64,000 nucleotides of DNA from Xanthomonas sp. DAR 35659 (GCF_041242975.1 NZ_CP162488.1:2346001-2410000); one strand, 5' to 3'; positions 36,740-46,491 are shown, counted from the stretch's first letter. Notes: a model not told the origin generated them from the sequence alone. A program made the numbers and translations.

Positions 36740-38305
36740 ATGACCAACATCCACAGCGACAAGATCCTCATCCTCGATTTCGGTGCGCAGTACACGCAGT
36801 TGATCGCGCGGCGCATCCGCGAACTCGGCGTGTACTGCGAGATCTGGGCGTGGGACCACGATCCGGCCGAGATCGCCGGCTTCGGCGCCAAGGGCATCAT
36901 CCTCTCCGGCGGCCCGGAATCGACCACGCTGCCGGGCGCGCCGGCCGCGCCGCAGGAAGTGTTCGACAGCGGCCTGCCGATCTTCGGCATCTGCTACGGC
37001 ATGCAGACCCTGGCCGCGCAGCTCGGCGGCGACACCGAAGCGGCGGACCAGCGCGAGTTCGGCCACGCCGAAGTGGATGTGATCAATGCCGACGCGCTGT
37101 TCTCCGGCCTGAGCGATCATCCCGGCAGCGCGCGCCTGAACGTGTGGATGAGCCACGGCGACCACGTCTCGCGGGTGCCGCCGGGCTTCACCATCACCGC
37201 CGTCACCGACCGCATCCCGGTCGCGGCCATGGCCAACGAGGCCAAGCGCTGGTACGGCGTGCAGTTCCATCCGGAAGTCACCCACACCCTGCAGGGCCAG
37301 ACCCTGCTGCGCCGCTTCGTGGTCGACGTGTGCGGCTGCGCCACGCTGTGGACCGCGGCCAACATCATCGACGACCAGATCGCCCGTGTGCGCGCCCAGG
37401 TCGGCGACGACGAGGTGATCCTCGGCCTCTCCGGCGGCGTCGATTCCTCGGTGGTCGCCGCGCTGCTGCACAAGGCCATCGGCGACAAGCTGACCTGCGT
37501 GTTCGTCGACACCGGCCTGCTGCGCTGGCAGGAAGGCGACCAGGTGATGGCGATGTTCGCAGAGCACATGGGCGTCAAGGTGATCCGGGTCAATGCCGCC
37601 GACCGCTACTTTGCCGCGCTGGAAGGCGTCAGCGATCCGGAAGCCAAGCGCAAGATCATCGGCAACCTGTTCGTGGAGATCTTCGACGAAGAGTCGAACA
37701 AGCTCCGCAACGCCAAGTGGCTGGCGCAGGGTACCATCTACCCGGACGTGATCGAGTCGGCCGGCAGCAAGACCGGCAAGGCCCACGTCATCAAGAGCCA
37801 CCACAACGTCGGCGGCTTGCCCGAGCACATGAAGCTGGGCCTGGTCGAGCCGCTGCGCGAACTGTTCAAGGACGAAGTGCGGCGCCTGGGCGTCGAACTC
37901 GGCCTGCCGCGCAGCATGGTCTACCGCCATCCGTTCCCCGGCCCCGGCCTGGGTGTGCGCATTCTCGGCGAGGTGAAGCGCGAGTACGCCGAACTGCTGG
38001 CCAAGGCCGACGCGATCTTCATCGACGAACTGCGCAAGGCCGATCTGTACGACAAGACCAGCCAGGCCTTCGCCGTGTTCCTGCCGGTGAAGTCGGTCGG
38101 CGTGGTCGGCGACGCCCGTGCCTACGAGTGGGTGATCGCCCTGCGCGCGGTCGAGACCATCGACTTCATGACCGCGCACTGGGCGCACCTGCCGTACGAC
38201 TTTCTCGGCACCGTGAGCAACCGCATCATCAATGAGCTGCGTGGTGTGTCGCGGGTGGTGTATGACATTTCGGGCAAGCCGCCGGCGACGATCGAGTGGG
38301 AGTGA
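36740..38305 (+). CDS. guaA: GMP synthase (glutamine-hydrolysing)
   Basis: 521 residues. An N-terminal class I glutamine amidotransferase (ICYGMQTLA with the nucleophile Cys, [13 protein letters not shown] with His/Glu) is followed by the ATP pyrophosphatase P-loop [10 protein letters not shown] and the dimerisation domain ending [10 protein letters not shown]. It aminates XMP to GMP. The 3' end GAGTGGGAGTGA is a known attachment target for guaA-specific integrases. The foreign DNA begins right after it and the gene is left intact. Confidence 0.98.
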   Translation: MTNIHSDKILILDFGAQYTQLIARRIRELGVYCEIWAWDHDPAEIAGFGAKGIILSGGPESTTLPGAPAAPQEVFDSGLPIFGICYGMQTLAAQLGGDTEAADQREFGHAEVDVINADALFSGLSDHPGSARLNVWMSHGDHVSRVPPGFTITAVTDRIPVAAMANEAKRWYGVQFHPEVTHTLQGQTLLRRFVVDVCGCATLWTAANIIDDQIARVRAQVGDDEVILGLSGGVDSSVVAALLHKAIGDKLTCVFVDTGLLRWQEGDQVMAMFAEHMGVKVIRVNAADRYFAALEGVSDPEAKRKIIGNLFVEIFDEESNKLRNAKWLAQGTIYPDVIESAGSKTGKAHVIKSHHNVGGLPEHMKLGLVEPLRELFKDEVRRLGVELGLPRSMVYRHPFPGPGLGVRILGEVKREYAELLAKADAIFIDELRKADLYDKTSQAFAVFLPVKSVGVVGDARAYEWVIALRAVETIDFMTAHWAHLPYDFLGTVSNRIINELRGVSRVVYDISGKPPATIEWE

Positions 38306-38460
38306 TTTGAGGTCCTTCGCGGACTATCGCCAGCTATCGAAAAATCGCCACAACCTTTTGATCTGAAAGGGAAATGGTTGCGACTGCTATCGGTGACTAT
38401 CGCCGGCTAGCAGAAAAATTTGACGGTATAGGTGACGGCAAAAAACGCGGCCGGATTCAG
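38294..38460. other. Putative attL of the island with repeats
   Basis: The guaA end GAGTGGGAGTGA (38294-38305) probably serves as the core site. Just inside the island, GACTATCGCC-A/G-GCTA occurs twice (38322-38336 and 38395-38409). A further repeat series, TGACGGTA/C-type, starts at 38421. No second copy of the guaA end was seen in the window, so attR must be outside. No convincing gene lies between guaA and the integrase. Confidence 0.5.
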
Positions 38461-38590
38461 TCGTTCTCATTCACTATCCAGACTTATACCGTCTTTGACG
38501 GTAAAAGTTTTCTCGGAAAAGCTTGTTTCATGCGGCTTTCCGAGCATCAGCAGGCCTCCAGGTCCCTGACGGTAAAAGCCGTCGGAAAAA
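38421..38590. repeat. TGACGG direct repeats before the integrase
   Basis: TGACGGTA at 38421 and TGACGGCA at 38433 are followed by two longer copies of TGACGGTAAAAG at 38496-38507 and 38567-38578, each followed by a TCGGAAAA segment. Spaced direct repeats beside an integrase gene look like arm-type binding sites. Confidence 0.55.
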
Positions 38591-38605
38591 CCGGAGAAAA
38601 CCTCG

Positions 38606-39862
38606 ATGCTGACCGATGCTGCGCTACGAAATTTGAAGCCCAAGGCCAAGCCCTACAAGGCTTCCGACCGTGATGGGCTTTACGTGACGGTACTGCCGAG
38701 TGGTACCGTCACCTTCCGCTACGACTACCGGCTCAATGGCCGCCGCGAGACCTTGACCCTGGGGCGCTACGGCGCTGGCGGTATCTCGCTGGCGATGGCG
38801 CGCGAACTGCTGCTGGAGGCGCGTAAATCGGTCCAGGCAGGCATCTCTCCCGCGATCGAGAAGCAGCGGGCCAAGCGGCGGGTTACCGCCATCAAGACCT
38901 TTGGGGCGGCGATGGATGCGTGGTTGGCCAATGCGAGGTTGGCCGACAGCACGCGCGCCATGCGCAAGCACATCATTGACCGAGACATCCTGCCGGTCTT
39001 CCGCAACCGCCTGCTGACCGAGATCCAGGCGGATGACCTGCGGGCTCTGTGCAACAAGGTCAAGGAGCGTGGTGCGCCGGCGACGGCGGTCCAGATCCGC
39101 GACATCGTCAAGCAGGTCTATGTCTATGCCATCGCCCAGGGCGAGAAGGTAGAGAACCCGACGGATAGCGTCAGCGCTTCATCGATCGCCACCTTCACGC
39201 CGAAGGACCGCGCCTTGTCGCCGCTGGAGATCCGGCTGATGCTGCAACAACTGGAAGCGGTGGCGACCTATCCGACGATCAGGCTGGCGTTGCGCCTGGT
39301 TCTCCTGACGCTGGTTCGCAAGAGCGAACTGATCCATGCCACCTGGGACGAAGTGGATTTCGAGCGGAAGACCTGGACGATTCCCAAGGCGCGGATGAAG
39401 GGGCGCAATCCGCACGTGGTCTACCTGTCGAAGCAGGCGCTCGACATCTTCGTGACGTTGCATGCGTGCGCAGCGGGTTCGAGGTTCGTTTTCCCGTCTC
39501 GCTACGATGCAGAGCGCTGCATGTCCAACGCTACGTTGAATCGGGTGACACAACTCATCGTCGAAGAAGCCAGGAGCAAGGGCCTGCCGCTGCAGCCGTT
39601 CACCGTTCACGACCTTCGACGGACAGGTTCGACGCTGTTGAACGAGATCGGATTCAACCGCGACTGGATCGAGAAGTGCCTTGCGCACGAGGATGGGCGC
39701 TCGTCGCGATCCGTCTACAACAAGGCCGAGTACGCAGAGCAGCGGCGGCACATGCTGCAGGAGTGGGCCAACCTGGTCGGTGCCTGGGAGGAAGGAAAGG
39801 ACTACGTTCCGACGCTGATTCCAAGGAACGTGGTCGTACCCGGACTGAGCGCGGTGGCATGA
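38606..39862 (+). CDS. P4-type tyrosine recombinase (island integrase)
   Basis: 418 residues. An N-terminal DUF4102 arm-binding domain (MLTDAALRNLKPKAKPYKAS, LYVTVLPSGTVTFRYDYR) is followed by the core-binding domain and the catalytic domain. Catalytic residues: Arg in TLVRKSELIHATWDEVD, HDLRRTGSTLL (His-x-x-Arg), a second His in CLAHEDG and Tyr in VYNKAEY. GGAGA lies eight bases before the ATG. It points away from guaA and is the first gene of the island, so it probably catalyses recombination at guaA. Confidence 0.93.
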   Translation: MLTDAALRNLKPKAKPYKASDRDGLYVTVLPSGTVTFRYDYRLNGRRETLTLGRYGAGGISLAMARELLLEARKSVQAGISPAIEKQRAKRRVTAIKTFGAAMDAWLANARLADSTRAMRKHIIDRDILPVFRNRLLTEIQADDLRALCNKVKERGAPATAVQIRDIVKQVYVYAIAQGEKVENPTDSVSASSIATFTPKDRALSPLEIRLMLQQLEAVATYPTIRLALRLVLLTLVRKSELIHATWDEVDFERKTWTIPKARMKGRNPHVVYLSKQALDIFVTLHACAAGSRFVFPSRYDAERCMSNATLNRVTQLIVEEARSKGLPLQPFTVHDLRRTGSTLLNEIGFNRDWIEKCLAHEDGRSSRSVYNKAEYAEQRRHMLQEWANLVGAWEEGKDYVPTLIPRNVVVPGLSAVA

Positions 39863-39920
39863 TTATGCGTTGGTTGTCACTTGACAACTATGGTGGTCGC
39901 CAGCACACTGGAGACCGCTG

Positions 39921-40199
39921 ATGGTTCGTCCCTCCCATCCGAAGAAGGAAGTCGAGGAGGCGCTTCGGCATGCCGAAGGGCAGGGCTGGCGCGTCGAGGT
40001 CGGCGGAAGCCATGCGTGGGGGCGGATCTATTGCCCTTACAACGACCAGGAATGCCGCTGCGGCGAGTTCTGCATCACCAGCGTGTGGAGCACGCCGAAG
40101 AGCCCTGGCAACCATGCACGCGCCTTGCGGCGCGTCGTTGACAACTGCACCACGCACAGCCGCCAGCAGCTCGATGCTGGCGAGGGCACCCAGGAGTAG
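39921..40199 (+). CDS. Small HicA-like protein, candidate toxin
   Basis: 92 residues. The core VEEALRHAEGQGWRVEVGGSHAWGRIYCP has the helix, then GW, then GSH layout of HicA mRNA-interferases, in which the His is catalytic. The following segment CPYNDQECRCGEFC is Cys-rich, which is unusual for HicA. GGAGA lies upstream of the ATG. The next gene begins four bases after its stop and encodes an HTH protein, as expected for a toxin-antitoxin pair. The assignment rests on fold-like pattern matching only. Confidence 0.5.
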   Translation: MVRPSHPKKEVEEALRHAEGQGWRVEVGGSHAWGRIYCPYNDQECRCGEFCITSVWSTPKSPGNHARALRRVVDNCTTHSRQQLDAGEGTQE

Positions 40200-40203
40200 C
40201 GCG

Positions 40204-40728
40204 ATGGAATACACCTTCACCCTGAAGTACCAACTGGCTGACGAGGACCGCGACACCGATGCGCTGGTCGAGCGCTTGGGCGAGGCCGGCTGCGACGATG
40301 CGCTGGTCGGCATTGGGCAGCCGGGGCGCCTGGCGCTGGAGTTCAACCGCGAGGCGGTCGATGCCGGGGAAGCTGTGCGCAGCGCATTGGCTGACGTACG
40401 CGCGGCGGTGCCTTCGGCACGCCTGATAGAGGTGGCGCCGGACCTGGTGGGGTTGACCGACGTGGCCGAGATCGTGGGCGTGTCGCGGCAGAACATGCGC
40501 AAGCTGATGCTCGCGTATCCCGGGAGTTTCCCAGCGCCGGTGCATGAGGGCAGCACGTCGATCTGGCATCTGGCCGACGTGCTGGCCTGGCTGCAGGCTC
40601 GGGGAGGTTATGCGCTGACGGAGGATGTGCTGGACGTGGCGCGCGTGGCCATGCAGGCCAATGTGGCGAAGGAGCGTCTGCGGCTGCCGAAGGCGGCGGC
40701 CAAGGAACTGGAGACCTTGGTCGGATGA
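40204..40728 (+). CDS. HTH DNA-binding protein, candidate antitoxin partner
   Basis: 174 residues. The N-terminal half (YTFTLKYQLADEDRDTDALV...GCDDALVGIGQPGRLALEF) looks like a small alpha/beta domain. The middle contains an HTH (VGLTDVAEIVGVSRQNMRKLM) followed by FPAPVHEGSTSIWHLADVLAWL. This layout recurs in proteins annotated as DNA-binding regulators on mobile islands. It is coupled to the small upstream gene and followed by a strong terminator. Antitoxin role is inferred from context. Confidence 0.6.
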   Translation: MEYTFTLKYQLADEDRDTDALVERLGEAGCDDALVGIGQPGRLALEFNREAVDAGEAVRSALADVRAAVPSARLIEVAPDLVGLTDVAEIVGVSRQNMRKLMLAYPGSFPAPVHEGSTSIWHLADVLAWLQARGGYALTEDVLDVARVAMQANVAKERLRLPKAAAKELETLVG

Positions 40729-40744
40729 ATCGTCCTGCGCACGG

Positions 40745-41113
40745 CTAGATCTTTTCCGAACCCGCCCGGACAGGGCGGGTTTTTCGTTGGCGGACGTCTG
40801 GTTTGACTATGCCAGTGCGAGCGGCCTGCTTGCGTTGCTCGATCCACGCTTCCACTTCGGCCAGATCCCATACGACACACCGCGGCGTGAGGTTGAAGCG
40901 CCGCGGGAACTCGCCCCGGCGCTCCATTTCGTAGATCGTCGTTTCGGCCAGCGGCACCATCTGATGTAGTTCGTGACGTCGGATGGTGCGGCGAAAGGGA
41001 AGGGTGCCGCGCTGGGGGAACTGCGGCAGTGCCTCGTAGGCGTGCGTGCCCGGGACGGGCAGGGGCTGGGCTGTGTTGCTGTCCTCAACCGGTGTCTGTG
41101 ATCTTTGTTCCAC
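40745..41113 (-). CDS. AlpA-family excisionase-like regulator
   Basis: 122 residues from a GTG start. The core RRHELHQMVPLAETTIYEME, RRGEFPRRF and VVWDLAEVEAWIEQRK is the winged-helix AlpA/MerR-like fold used by phages and P4-type islands to control integrase expression or excision. The gene converges on the HTH gene. A diverged copy of its first codons exists at the right-hand direct repeat (about 48660-48715), where the gene is truncated. Confidence 0.82.
   Translation of the reverse strand: MEQRSQTPVEDSNTAQPLPVPGTHAYEALPQFPQRGTLPFRRTIRRHELHQMVPLAETTIYEMERRGEFPRRFNLTPRCVVWDLAEVEAWIEQRKQAARTGIVKPDVRQRKTRPVRAGSEKI
40761..40784 (+). terminator. Intrinsic terminator after the HTH gene
   Basis: CCCGCCC-GGACA-GGGCGGG followed by five T on the plus strand. 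It lies within the end of the convergent AlpA-type gene, whose last codons it encodes. Confidence 0.85.
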
Positions 41114-41344
41114 CTAGACCTCCATCGGTTTTGCTGCATGGAGGTATGGTGGTTTTCGGTGGCTATCGGCACAACCAGTTGGGGCGTAGAAAGGATGCGG
41201 CGAGCAGGATCGTGCCGATGTGCCGGTCCACTATCGGCGTCAGCCAGCTTCGGACTGTTCCTCCGGCATATCGATGATGGCGAGGTGGCCTGCCGACCAC
41301 CTTCCTGGTTGGCGTTCAGGACGTCTTTTAATAGCGCGGCTGAC
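41062..41344. repeat. Left copy of imperfect direct repeat flanking cassette 1
   Basis: About 283 bases, roughly 85-90% identical by eye to 48664-48948. It contains the first codons of the AlpA gene, a spacer and a frameshifted relic of the 3' end of the 48834-50174 gene (the relic protein segment LLKDVLNANQEGGRQA matches LLKEVLRANQDGGRQA). This marks the left edge of an inserted segment. Confidence 0.85.
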
Positions 41345-41367
41345 GATGACACATGCGTCTCGCAAAT

Positions 41368-43041
41368 CTATCCAGTGCATGCGCCTCTGGATGCGGGCAT
41401 CGCCAGCTGAGCAAACTTTGCTAGCACACCTCTGCTATAGCGGGGCTCCGGTGGGTTCCAGCGGGCCCTTCGCTCTTGCAGATGAGCCTCGTCTACATTC
41501 AGCTGCAGCAACTGGCGTTGGGCATCAATGGTGATGGAGTCGCCCTCCTCAACCAAAGCAATGGTTCCGCCCACGAAAGCTTCGGGTTCGACGTGCCCGA
41601 CCACCATGCCCCACGTACCGCCGGAGAATCGTCCGTCGGTGATGAGGCCAACGCTCTCTCCTAAACCCTTACCAACCAGTGCAGAGGTCGGTGCCAGCAT
41701 TTCAGGCATGCCTGGTCCGCCCTTAGGTCCCAGGTAGCGCAATACGAGCACGTCACCGGCTTGGATGCGGTCATCGAGGATCGCCTGCATAGCACTGCCT
41801 TCATCATCGAAGACGCGCGCCGGACCGGTGATGGCCGGGACCTTTAGCCCACTGATTTTGGCGACGGCGCCCATGGGGGCAAGGTTGCCTTTGAGGATCG
41901 CCAGGTGACCTTGGGCGTAGAGCGGTAGGTGAAACGGCAGAATTACGTTCTGATCGGCTCCCGGCTGAGCAGGAACGGCTGCCAGCTCTTCTGCCAGGCT
42001 ACGTCCAGTGATCGTGAGGCAGTGACCATGCAGCAGCCCCGCTTCAAGCAGCATCTTGAGCACCTGTGGGACACCTCCGGCCCGGTGCAGGTCGGTGGCT
42101 ACATACTGTCCAGAAGGTTTGAGATTGCAGATGACCGGAACTTTGCGCCGGACTCTTTCGAAGTCATCCAATGTCCAGTGCACGTCAGCAGCGTGAGCTA
42201 TAGCCAAGTAGTGCAGGACCGCATTGGTTGAACCGCCTGTGGCCATGATCAGCGAGACCGCATTTTCGATCGAATCGCGCGTAATGATGTCACGGGGTTT
42301 AATGTCAAGCTTCACGGCGTTTACCAACGCCCTTGCCGACGCCACCGTACTGGCAATCTTTTCTTCGTCGGGGTTGGCCATGGTCGATGAGTACAGCAGG
42401 GACATGCCCAAGGCCTCGAAGGACGAACTCATGGTGTTGGCCGTATACATTCCTCCGCATGAGCCAGTGCTGGGACAAGCGTTGCGCTCTATCCCGTCGA
42501 AATCCTCTTCGCTCATGCGGCCGGCCATGAGTTCACCGACTGCCTCGAAGGACGAAACGATGGTCAAGTCCTGATTTTTCCAGCGCCCCGGCTTTATCGT
42601 GCCACCATAAACATAAATCGCCGGAACATTGGTGCGGGCCATGGCTATCATGCCGCCTGGCATGTTCTTGTCGCACCCTCCAATCGCCATGATGCCATCC
42701 ATCCATTGACCTTGCACACAAGTTTCGATGCTGTCCGCGATTACTTCCCGGGATATCAACGAATACTTCATGCCCTCGGTTCCCATGGACATCCCATCGG
42801 AAATGGTGGGAGTGCCGAATACCTGAGGATTACCGCCTGCATCGCGAACCGCCTTGATCGCTGCGTCTGCGAGACGCTGGAGACCGGCATTGCAGGGCGT
42901 GATGGTCGAATGACCATTCGCTATACCGATCATCGGCTTTTCGAAATCGGATTTTTCATAGCCCATCGCGTAATACATCGAACGATTGGGTGAGCGTGAT
43001 ACGCCTTGGGTAATATTCTTAGAGCGCGTGTTGTACGGCAT
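41368..43041 (-). CDS. ilvD: Dihydroxy-acid dehydratase
   Basis: 557 residues; dehydrates 2,3-dihydroxy-isovalerate and -methylvalerate in valine/isoleucine/leucine synthesis. Fe-S ligands: Cys50 in TITPCNAG, Cys123 in GGCDKNMPG (Lys125 is the conserved metal-site Lys) and Cys195 in [13 protein letters not shown]. It resembles the roughly 557-residue betaproteobacterial type more than the longer enterobacterial form. Base composition is visibly less GC-rich than the core genes. It lies in cassette 1 beside iron-uptake genes and would be an extra copy, since Xanthomonas normally has its own ilvD elsewhere. Confidence 0.95.
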   Translation of the reverse strand: MPYNTRSKNITQGVSRSPNRSMYYAMGYEKSDFEKPMIGIANGHSTITPCNAGLQRLADAAIKAVRDAGGNPQVFGTPTISDGMSMGTEGMKYSLISREVIADSIETCVQGQWMDGIMAIGGCDKNMPGGMIAMARTNVPAIYVYGGTIKPGRWKNQDLTIVSSFEAVGELMAGRMSEEDFDGIERNACPSTGSCGGMYTANTMSSSFEALGMSLLYSSTMANPDEEKIASTVASARALVNAVKLDIKPRDIITRDSIENAVSLIMATGGSTNAVLHYLAIAHAADVHWTLDDFERVRRKVPVICNLKPSGQYVATDLHRAGGVPQVLKMLLEAGLLHGHCLTITGRSLAEELAAVPAQPGADQNVILPFHLPLYAQGHLAILKGNLAPMGAVAKISGLKVPAITGPARVFDDEGSAMQAILDDRIQAGDVLVLRYLGPKGGPGMPEMLAPTSALVGKGLGESVGLITDGRFSGGTWGMVVGHVEPEAFVGGTIALVEEGDSITIDAQRQLLQLNVDEAHLQERRARWNPPEPRYSRGVLAKFAQLAMPASRGACTG

Positions 43042-43140
43042 GGGGTCCTGGTGGAGAGTTATTCAATCAAGCGCGCAATTTTAGGATGATTCCTCGTGGT
43101 GTGGGCCTTCGGCGAGCGAGATTGCCTCATTTTTTGCGGG

Positions 43141-43209
43141 CAGACCTCCTGCTGTCTCAATCGCCTCCTCACGCGAAGTGGCTTGAGGAAGGAGTATGGT
43201 CCGCAGGAA
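43141..43209 (-). pseudogene. Short fragment resembling the end of the 43346-43741 gene
   Basis: On the minus strand this stretch reads FLRTILLPQATSREEAIETA, which lines up with FWGYPLLLASSREQAVEMA at the C-terminus of the neighbouring unknown gene. It is a 23-codon remnant with no matching sequence upstream. The rest of 43042-43345 has no convincing gene. Confidence 0.35.
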
Positions 43210-43345
43210 CCCACAGCTCCTTCTGCAGGCCCCTGATTGGCGTAAGCCTCCGCGTGACTGTGCGTTCCAGCCTTAACAGCGCCATCAGCGCGAGGCTTGA
43301 GATCCCTACGATATTGGGCGGCGACGTGGGGCATTGTTGGCGAGG

Positions 43346-43741
43346 TTAAATACCTTTTGATGAAAGTAATTCTTCTGCCATTTCTACCGCCTGCTCACGC
43401 GAAGAAGCAAGCAGGAGGGGATAACCCCAGAACTTTGCAAAGACCGTCGCGAAAGCCTTGAAACCCAGACGCTTTGCCGCATTGGGTTCGATCAGGATCA
43501 TTGCCTGGACGAGCTTTCGCAATTCAGTCTTGTGCTTTTTCATCCAGAGCGCGGTTCGCTTCTTTTCCTCTGGCGTGTGCTCATGGTCGTCCCCCTCAGG
43601 CGCGCTATCACTCAGGATCACGAAGGGTTCACCGCGCCGCAAATTGGCCTCGAATTCGTCGAAGTCCTTCTGGTCGTCATGTCCGGGTTCGTGCGAGAAG
43701 CTCACCCAGACCAAGGGAAAGTTCGAACTATTCATGGACAT
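43346..43741 (-). CDS. Protein of unknown function
   Basis: 131 residues, acidic and soluble, no signal peptide. It begins with strand-like FPLVWVSFSH, then RGEPFVILSD, a Glu/His/Lys-rich loop (EGDDHEHTPEEKKRTALWMK), and a C-terminal helix-strand-helix (LVQAMILIEP...GYPLLLASSREQAVEMAEEL). The alternating layout is faintly STAS-like. It overlaps the upstream membrane-protein gene by 14 bases and sits between that gene and ilvD, downstream of the siderophore receptor. I do not recognise the family. Confidence 0.65.
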   Translation of the reverse strand: MSMNSSNFPLVWVSFSHEPGHDDQKDFDEFEANLRRGEPFVILSDSAPEGDDHEHTPEEKKRTALWMKKHKTELRKLVQAMILIEPNAAKRLGFKAFATVFAKFWGYPLLLASSREQAVEMAEELLSSKGI

Positions 43742-44141
43742 GTGTAACTCCTTTGCCTGCGATATGGCGCCAGGTGACTGCTACGGCAAACGCGCCGGGC
43801 AGGGTGATGAAGAGGATGGCCGCGAAGGTGACATGCCAGCCGTCACGCAGTCCGTCTGCAATCCCCCCGAGTGTGCTCAGGGCGACGAGCAGGCTGCCGG
43901 CGACCAGGGTGATCCAATCGGTCCTGCGGGTTCCGATCAGTGCAAGAAGCACCGTGGCTATCCATAGGCCATAGAATGCGGAAACGACCCATAACGTACC
44001 GGTGTCAAACGTGAGGGCAGGTGTCGCTCCGCGCACCCGGACGAACTCGTTGACATAGAAAAACAAATGGAGTGTCGCGGACAGCACGACGCCGATGGCT
44101 GTCGCCAGCCAGAACAGTGCGACCTTGTTGGGATGGTTCAT
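43728..44141 (-). CDS. Four-helix inner-membrane protein of unknown function
   Basis: 137 residues from the ATG at 44141 (MNHPNKVALFWLATAIGVVL). Four hydrophobic segments lie at about 7-27, 45-65, 72-96 and 103-122. No Cys or histidine cluster and no recognisable domain. It lies between the TonB-dependent receptor and the unknown gene 43346-43741, on the same strand, so it probably belongs to an iron-uptake operon. A longer in-frame start exists at 44177. Confidence 0.65.
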   Translation of the reverse strand: MNHPNKVALFWLATAIGVVLSATLHLFFYVNEFVRVRGATPALTFDTGTLWVVSAFYGLWIATVLLALIGTRRTDWITLVAGSLLVALSTLGGIADGLRDGWHVTFAAILFITLPGAFAVAVTWRHIAGKGVTHVHE

Positions 44142-44205
44142 TGGTACTACTTGGGTAGAGGTGGGAGGCATGAACACTTTTCTCGATGGTTCGGGCTGCG
44201 GGTGA

Positions 44206-46491
44206 TCAATACCTGTAGTCCAGCGTCACCATCACGTTGCGCGGGGCGCCGTAGCTCACCGTGTCGAAATCGCCCTTCTGCAGCGCGTATTTCTTGTCGA
44301 ACACGTTATTGACGTTGATCGCCACGTTGGTCTTCTTCGTGATGGCGTAGCGAGCCATTAGCGATACCAGGGCATATGGGCTTTGCTGCCCTCCTAGCGA
44401 ACTGGTGCCTGTATTGGGAGCCTGGTAGAAGCGGCTTTGCCATTTGGCGCCGGCACCCAGCGTCCACTGGTTCCATGTTCCCGGCAATTGGTAGGTGGTG
44501 AAAAGCTGCGCGTTGGTGCGCGGCAGTTGCGAATTAAGGCGGACGTCATCGCCATCATGTGCCGAGAAGTGGGAGACGCCTGCGTAAACGTTCCAGCCAC
44601 GCGCCAGTTCGCCCTGCACATCCAGTTCGATCCCGCGCGACTTCGTCCCGTCCGCGCCTCTGTAGGCAAGGGCCCCGCTCGGGGTAAGGGTGCCGGGGAC
44701 CATCTGTGCTGCGTTATCCAGTTCCGTCTCGAACAAGGCCACCGTGGTATTCAGGCGTCCGTCCAGGTAGGCGCCTTTGAGGCCGATTTCCTTGGTCTTT
44801 CCCTTGGATGGGGTGAGCACGTTGCCGTTGCTGTCCCGGTAGTCGGTTTGTGGATTGAAGATGCCGGTGTAGCTGGCGTAGGCCGAATAGGTGGTGTTGA
44901 TGTCATAGACCAGCCCGGCGTACGGAGTGAATTCGCCGCGCTTTTTGTAGTGCACCGCCGTACCACCAGCGGTGTCGTCGATTTCATAGTTGCTGAAACG
45001 CCCGCCGATGATCAGTTTCAGTGGATCAGCCAGCGAAAACCGCGCTGCGCTATAGACACCGCTCTGCTTGATTCGGGTGCGAGTCGGAATCCAAGCCATC
45101 GCACCGAAGTCGGGCCGGGGAGTGGCTGGGCGCAGCGTATAGACGTTCACCGGCATGAAGCCCGCCGGGAAGGGCGCCACATCCTCCTGGCTGGCCGTGC
45201 GATGCGAGTCCGTCGCGCCAATTACCAGGTCGTGCTGGCGGCCCAGCAGATCGAACTGGCCGCTGGCCATGACATCGAAGCTGTTCTGACGGCTACGCCC
45301 CTGCGATGCCAGCGCGACCGGATAAGCGCCGGCGGGAAACATGCCCAGCCCGGTGGCGCGATCGGGGCGGCCGCCCAAGGTGATCAGTTCTGCATCGGTT
45401 TCGGTGCGGTATTGGTTGGCAATGGCCCGGAGGTTCCAGCCGTTGTCAAAGCGGTGCTCGATCTCGGCAAATCCCGTCTTGAGCGTATTGTCGAAGTGGC
45501 TCCAGTCTTGGCCATAGCTTTTGGAACGTGGATAGTCCACCTGCGTGCCATCGCTGAACCACAGCGGCAAGCCGCCCCAGGTGGCCCCTTTCGGCGTGAT
45601 GTCCTGGTAGTCGTACCCCAAGCTCACGGTCGTGGCCGCGGTCAGGTCGGCCTCGACGATACCGTAGGCGGCCTTCCTTTTCGGCTTGTAGCCATCGATG
45701 TATGAGTGGCCGTCCTGAGACGTTCCCACAAGGCGTGCGCGAATGCGGCCGTCGGCGGTCAACGGCGTGGAAACGTCGGCCATGCCCCGATAGGTATCCC
45801 AGCTCCCGGCACCCAGCGAGGCGGACGCCGAGACGTCACGGCTCGGGCGCTTGCGTACCAGATTGATGGCAGCCGACGGATTGCCGGTGCCGGTCAGCAA
45901 ACCCGAGCCGCAGCGCACGACCTCGACGCGGTCGTAGAACGCTGTGTCGAGCGCACCGATGCCGCTGCCATTGACGGTGTTGCCGATCACCGTGGGAATG
46001 CCGTCGTACTGGACGTTGTTGATCAGCAAGCCGCGCGAATAGAAGCTGGTGCGTTCGCTGTCGGATTGGTACGCGGCGATGCCGGTGGTGCTTTCCAGCA
46101 CGCCCTGCACCGAATTCAATTGCTGATCGTCCATGCGCTGGCGGGTGATCACCGTGACCGACTGCGGCGTCTCCTTGAGCGACAGCGGCAGGCGCGTGGC
46201 TGCCCCCGTCTCGCCGGTGGTGTAGGAGCCTGTGCCATCTGTGGTCGCTGCATCCGCCCGACCCGTGACGGAGACGGCCGGAAGGGTGGCCTCCTGCGGC
46301 TGCGCAGGCCCGGCTGCGCATGCGCCCTGCGCGCTGGCGAAAGCGACCGCCGCGACTGCCGAGCTCAGCACGCTGCGGGGGGCCATCCTGCGGGCGCTCC
46401 GGGTGGACCCATCCAGTCCGGGAGGGGCGGAGCGCATGGCACGCATACCGATTTGCCACTGGAGCCCTTCAGCATCCTTGAGATTGCGCAT
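44206..46491 (-). CDS. TonB-dependent siderophore receptor (FhuE/FpvA-like)
   Basis: 761 residues from the ATG at 46491. An Ala-rich export signal (about 36-60, VLSSAVAAVAFASAQGACAA) is preceded by an unusually long N-terminal stretch, so a start at a later Met is possible. A TonB-box-like ATLPAVSVTG, a plug domain (LKETPQSVTVITRQRM, RVEVVRCGSGLLTGTGNPSA) and a 22-strand barrel ending NVMVTLDYRY follow. Ligand is probably a ferric hydroxamate or mixed siderophore; this is inferred from the subfamily. It is divergent from the Fur-like gene and carried on cassette 1. Confidence 0.92.
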   Translation of the reverse strand: MRNLKDAEGLQWQIGMRAMRSAPPGLDGSTRSARRMAPRSVLSSAVAAVAFASAQGACAAGPAQPQEATLPAVSVTGRADAATTDGTGSYTTGETGAATRLPLSLKETPQSVTVITRQRMDDQQLNSVQGVLESTTGIAAYQSDSERTSFYSRGLLINNVQYDGIPTVIGNTVNGSGIGALDTAFYDRVEVVRCGSGLLTGTGNPSAAINLVRKRPSRDVSASASLGAGSWDTYRGMADVSTPLTADGRIRARLVGTSQDGHSYIDGYKPKRKAAYGIVEADLTAATTVSLGYDYQDITPKGATWGGLPLWFSDGTQVDYPRSKSYGQDWSHFDNTLKTGFAEIEHRFDNGWNLRAIANQYRTETDAELITLGGRPDRATGLGMFPAGAYPVALASQGRSRQNSFDVMASGQFDLLGRQHDLVIGATDSHRTASQEDVAPFPAGFMPVNVYTLRPATPRPDFGAMAWIPTRTRIKQSGVYSAARFSLADPLKLIIGGRFSNYEIDDTAGGTAVHYKKRGEFTPYAGLVYDINTTYSAYASYTGIFNPQTDYRDSNGNVLTPSKGKTKEIGLKGAYLDGRLNTTVALFETELDNAAQMVPGTLTPSGALAYRGADGTKSRGIELDVQGELARGWNVYAGVSHFSAHDGDDVRLNSQLPRTNAQLFTTYQLPGTWNQWTLGAGAKWQSRFYQAPNTGTSSLGGQQSPYALVSLMARYAITKKTNVAINVNNVFDKKYALQKGDFDTVSYGAPRNVMVTLDYRY

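Noticed and set aside
38374..38673. 99-codon frame before the integrase
   Set aside because: It overlaps the integrase start and consists largely of the direct repeats; no protein-like features.
43059..43334. 91-codon minus-strand frame upstream of ilvD
   Set aside because: Composition is not protein-like, and part of it is better explained in another frame as a remnant of the neighbouring gene.
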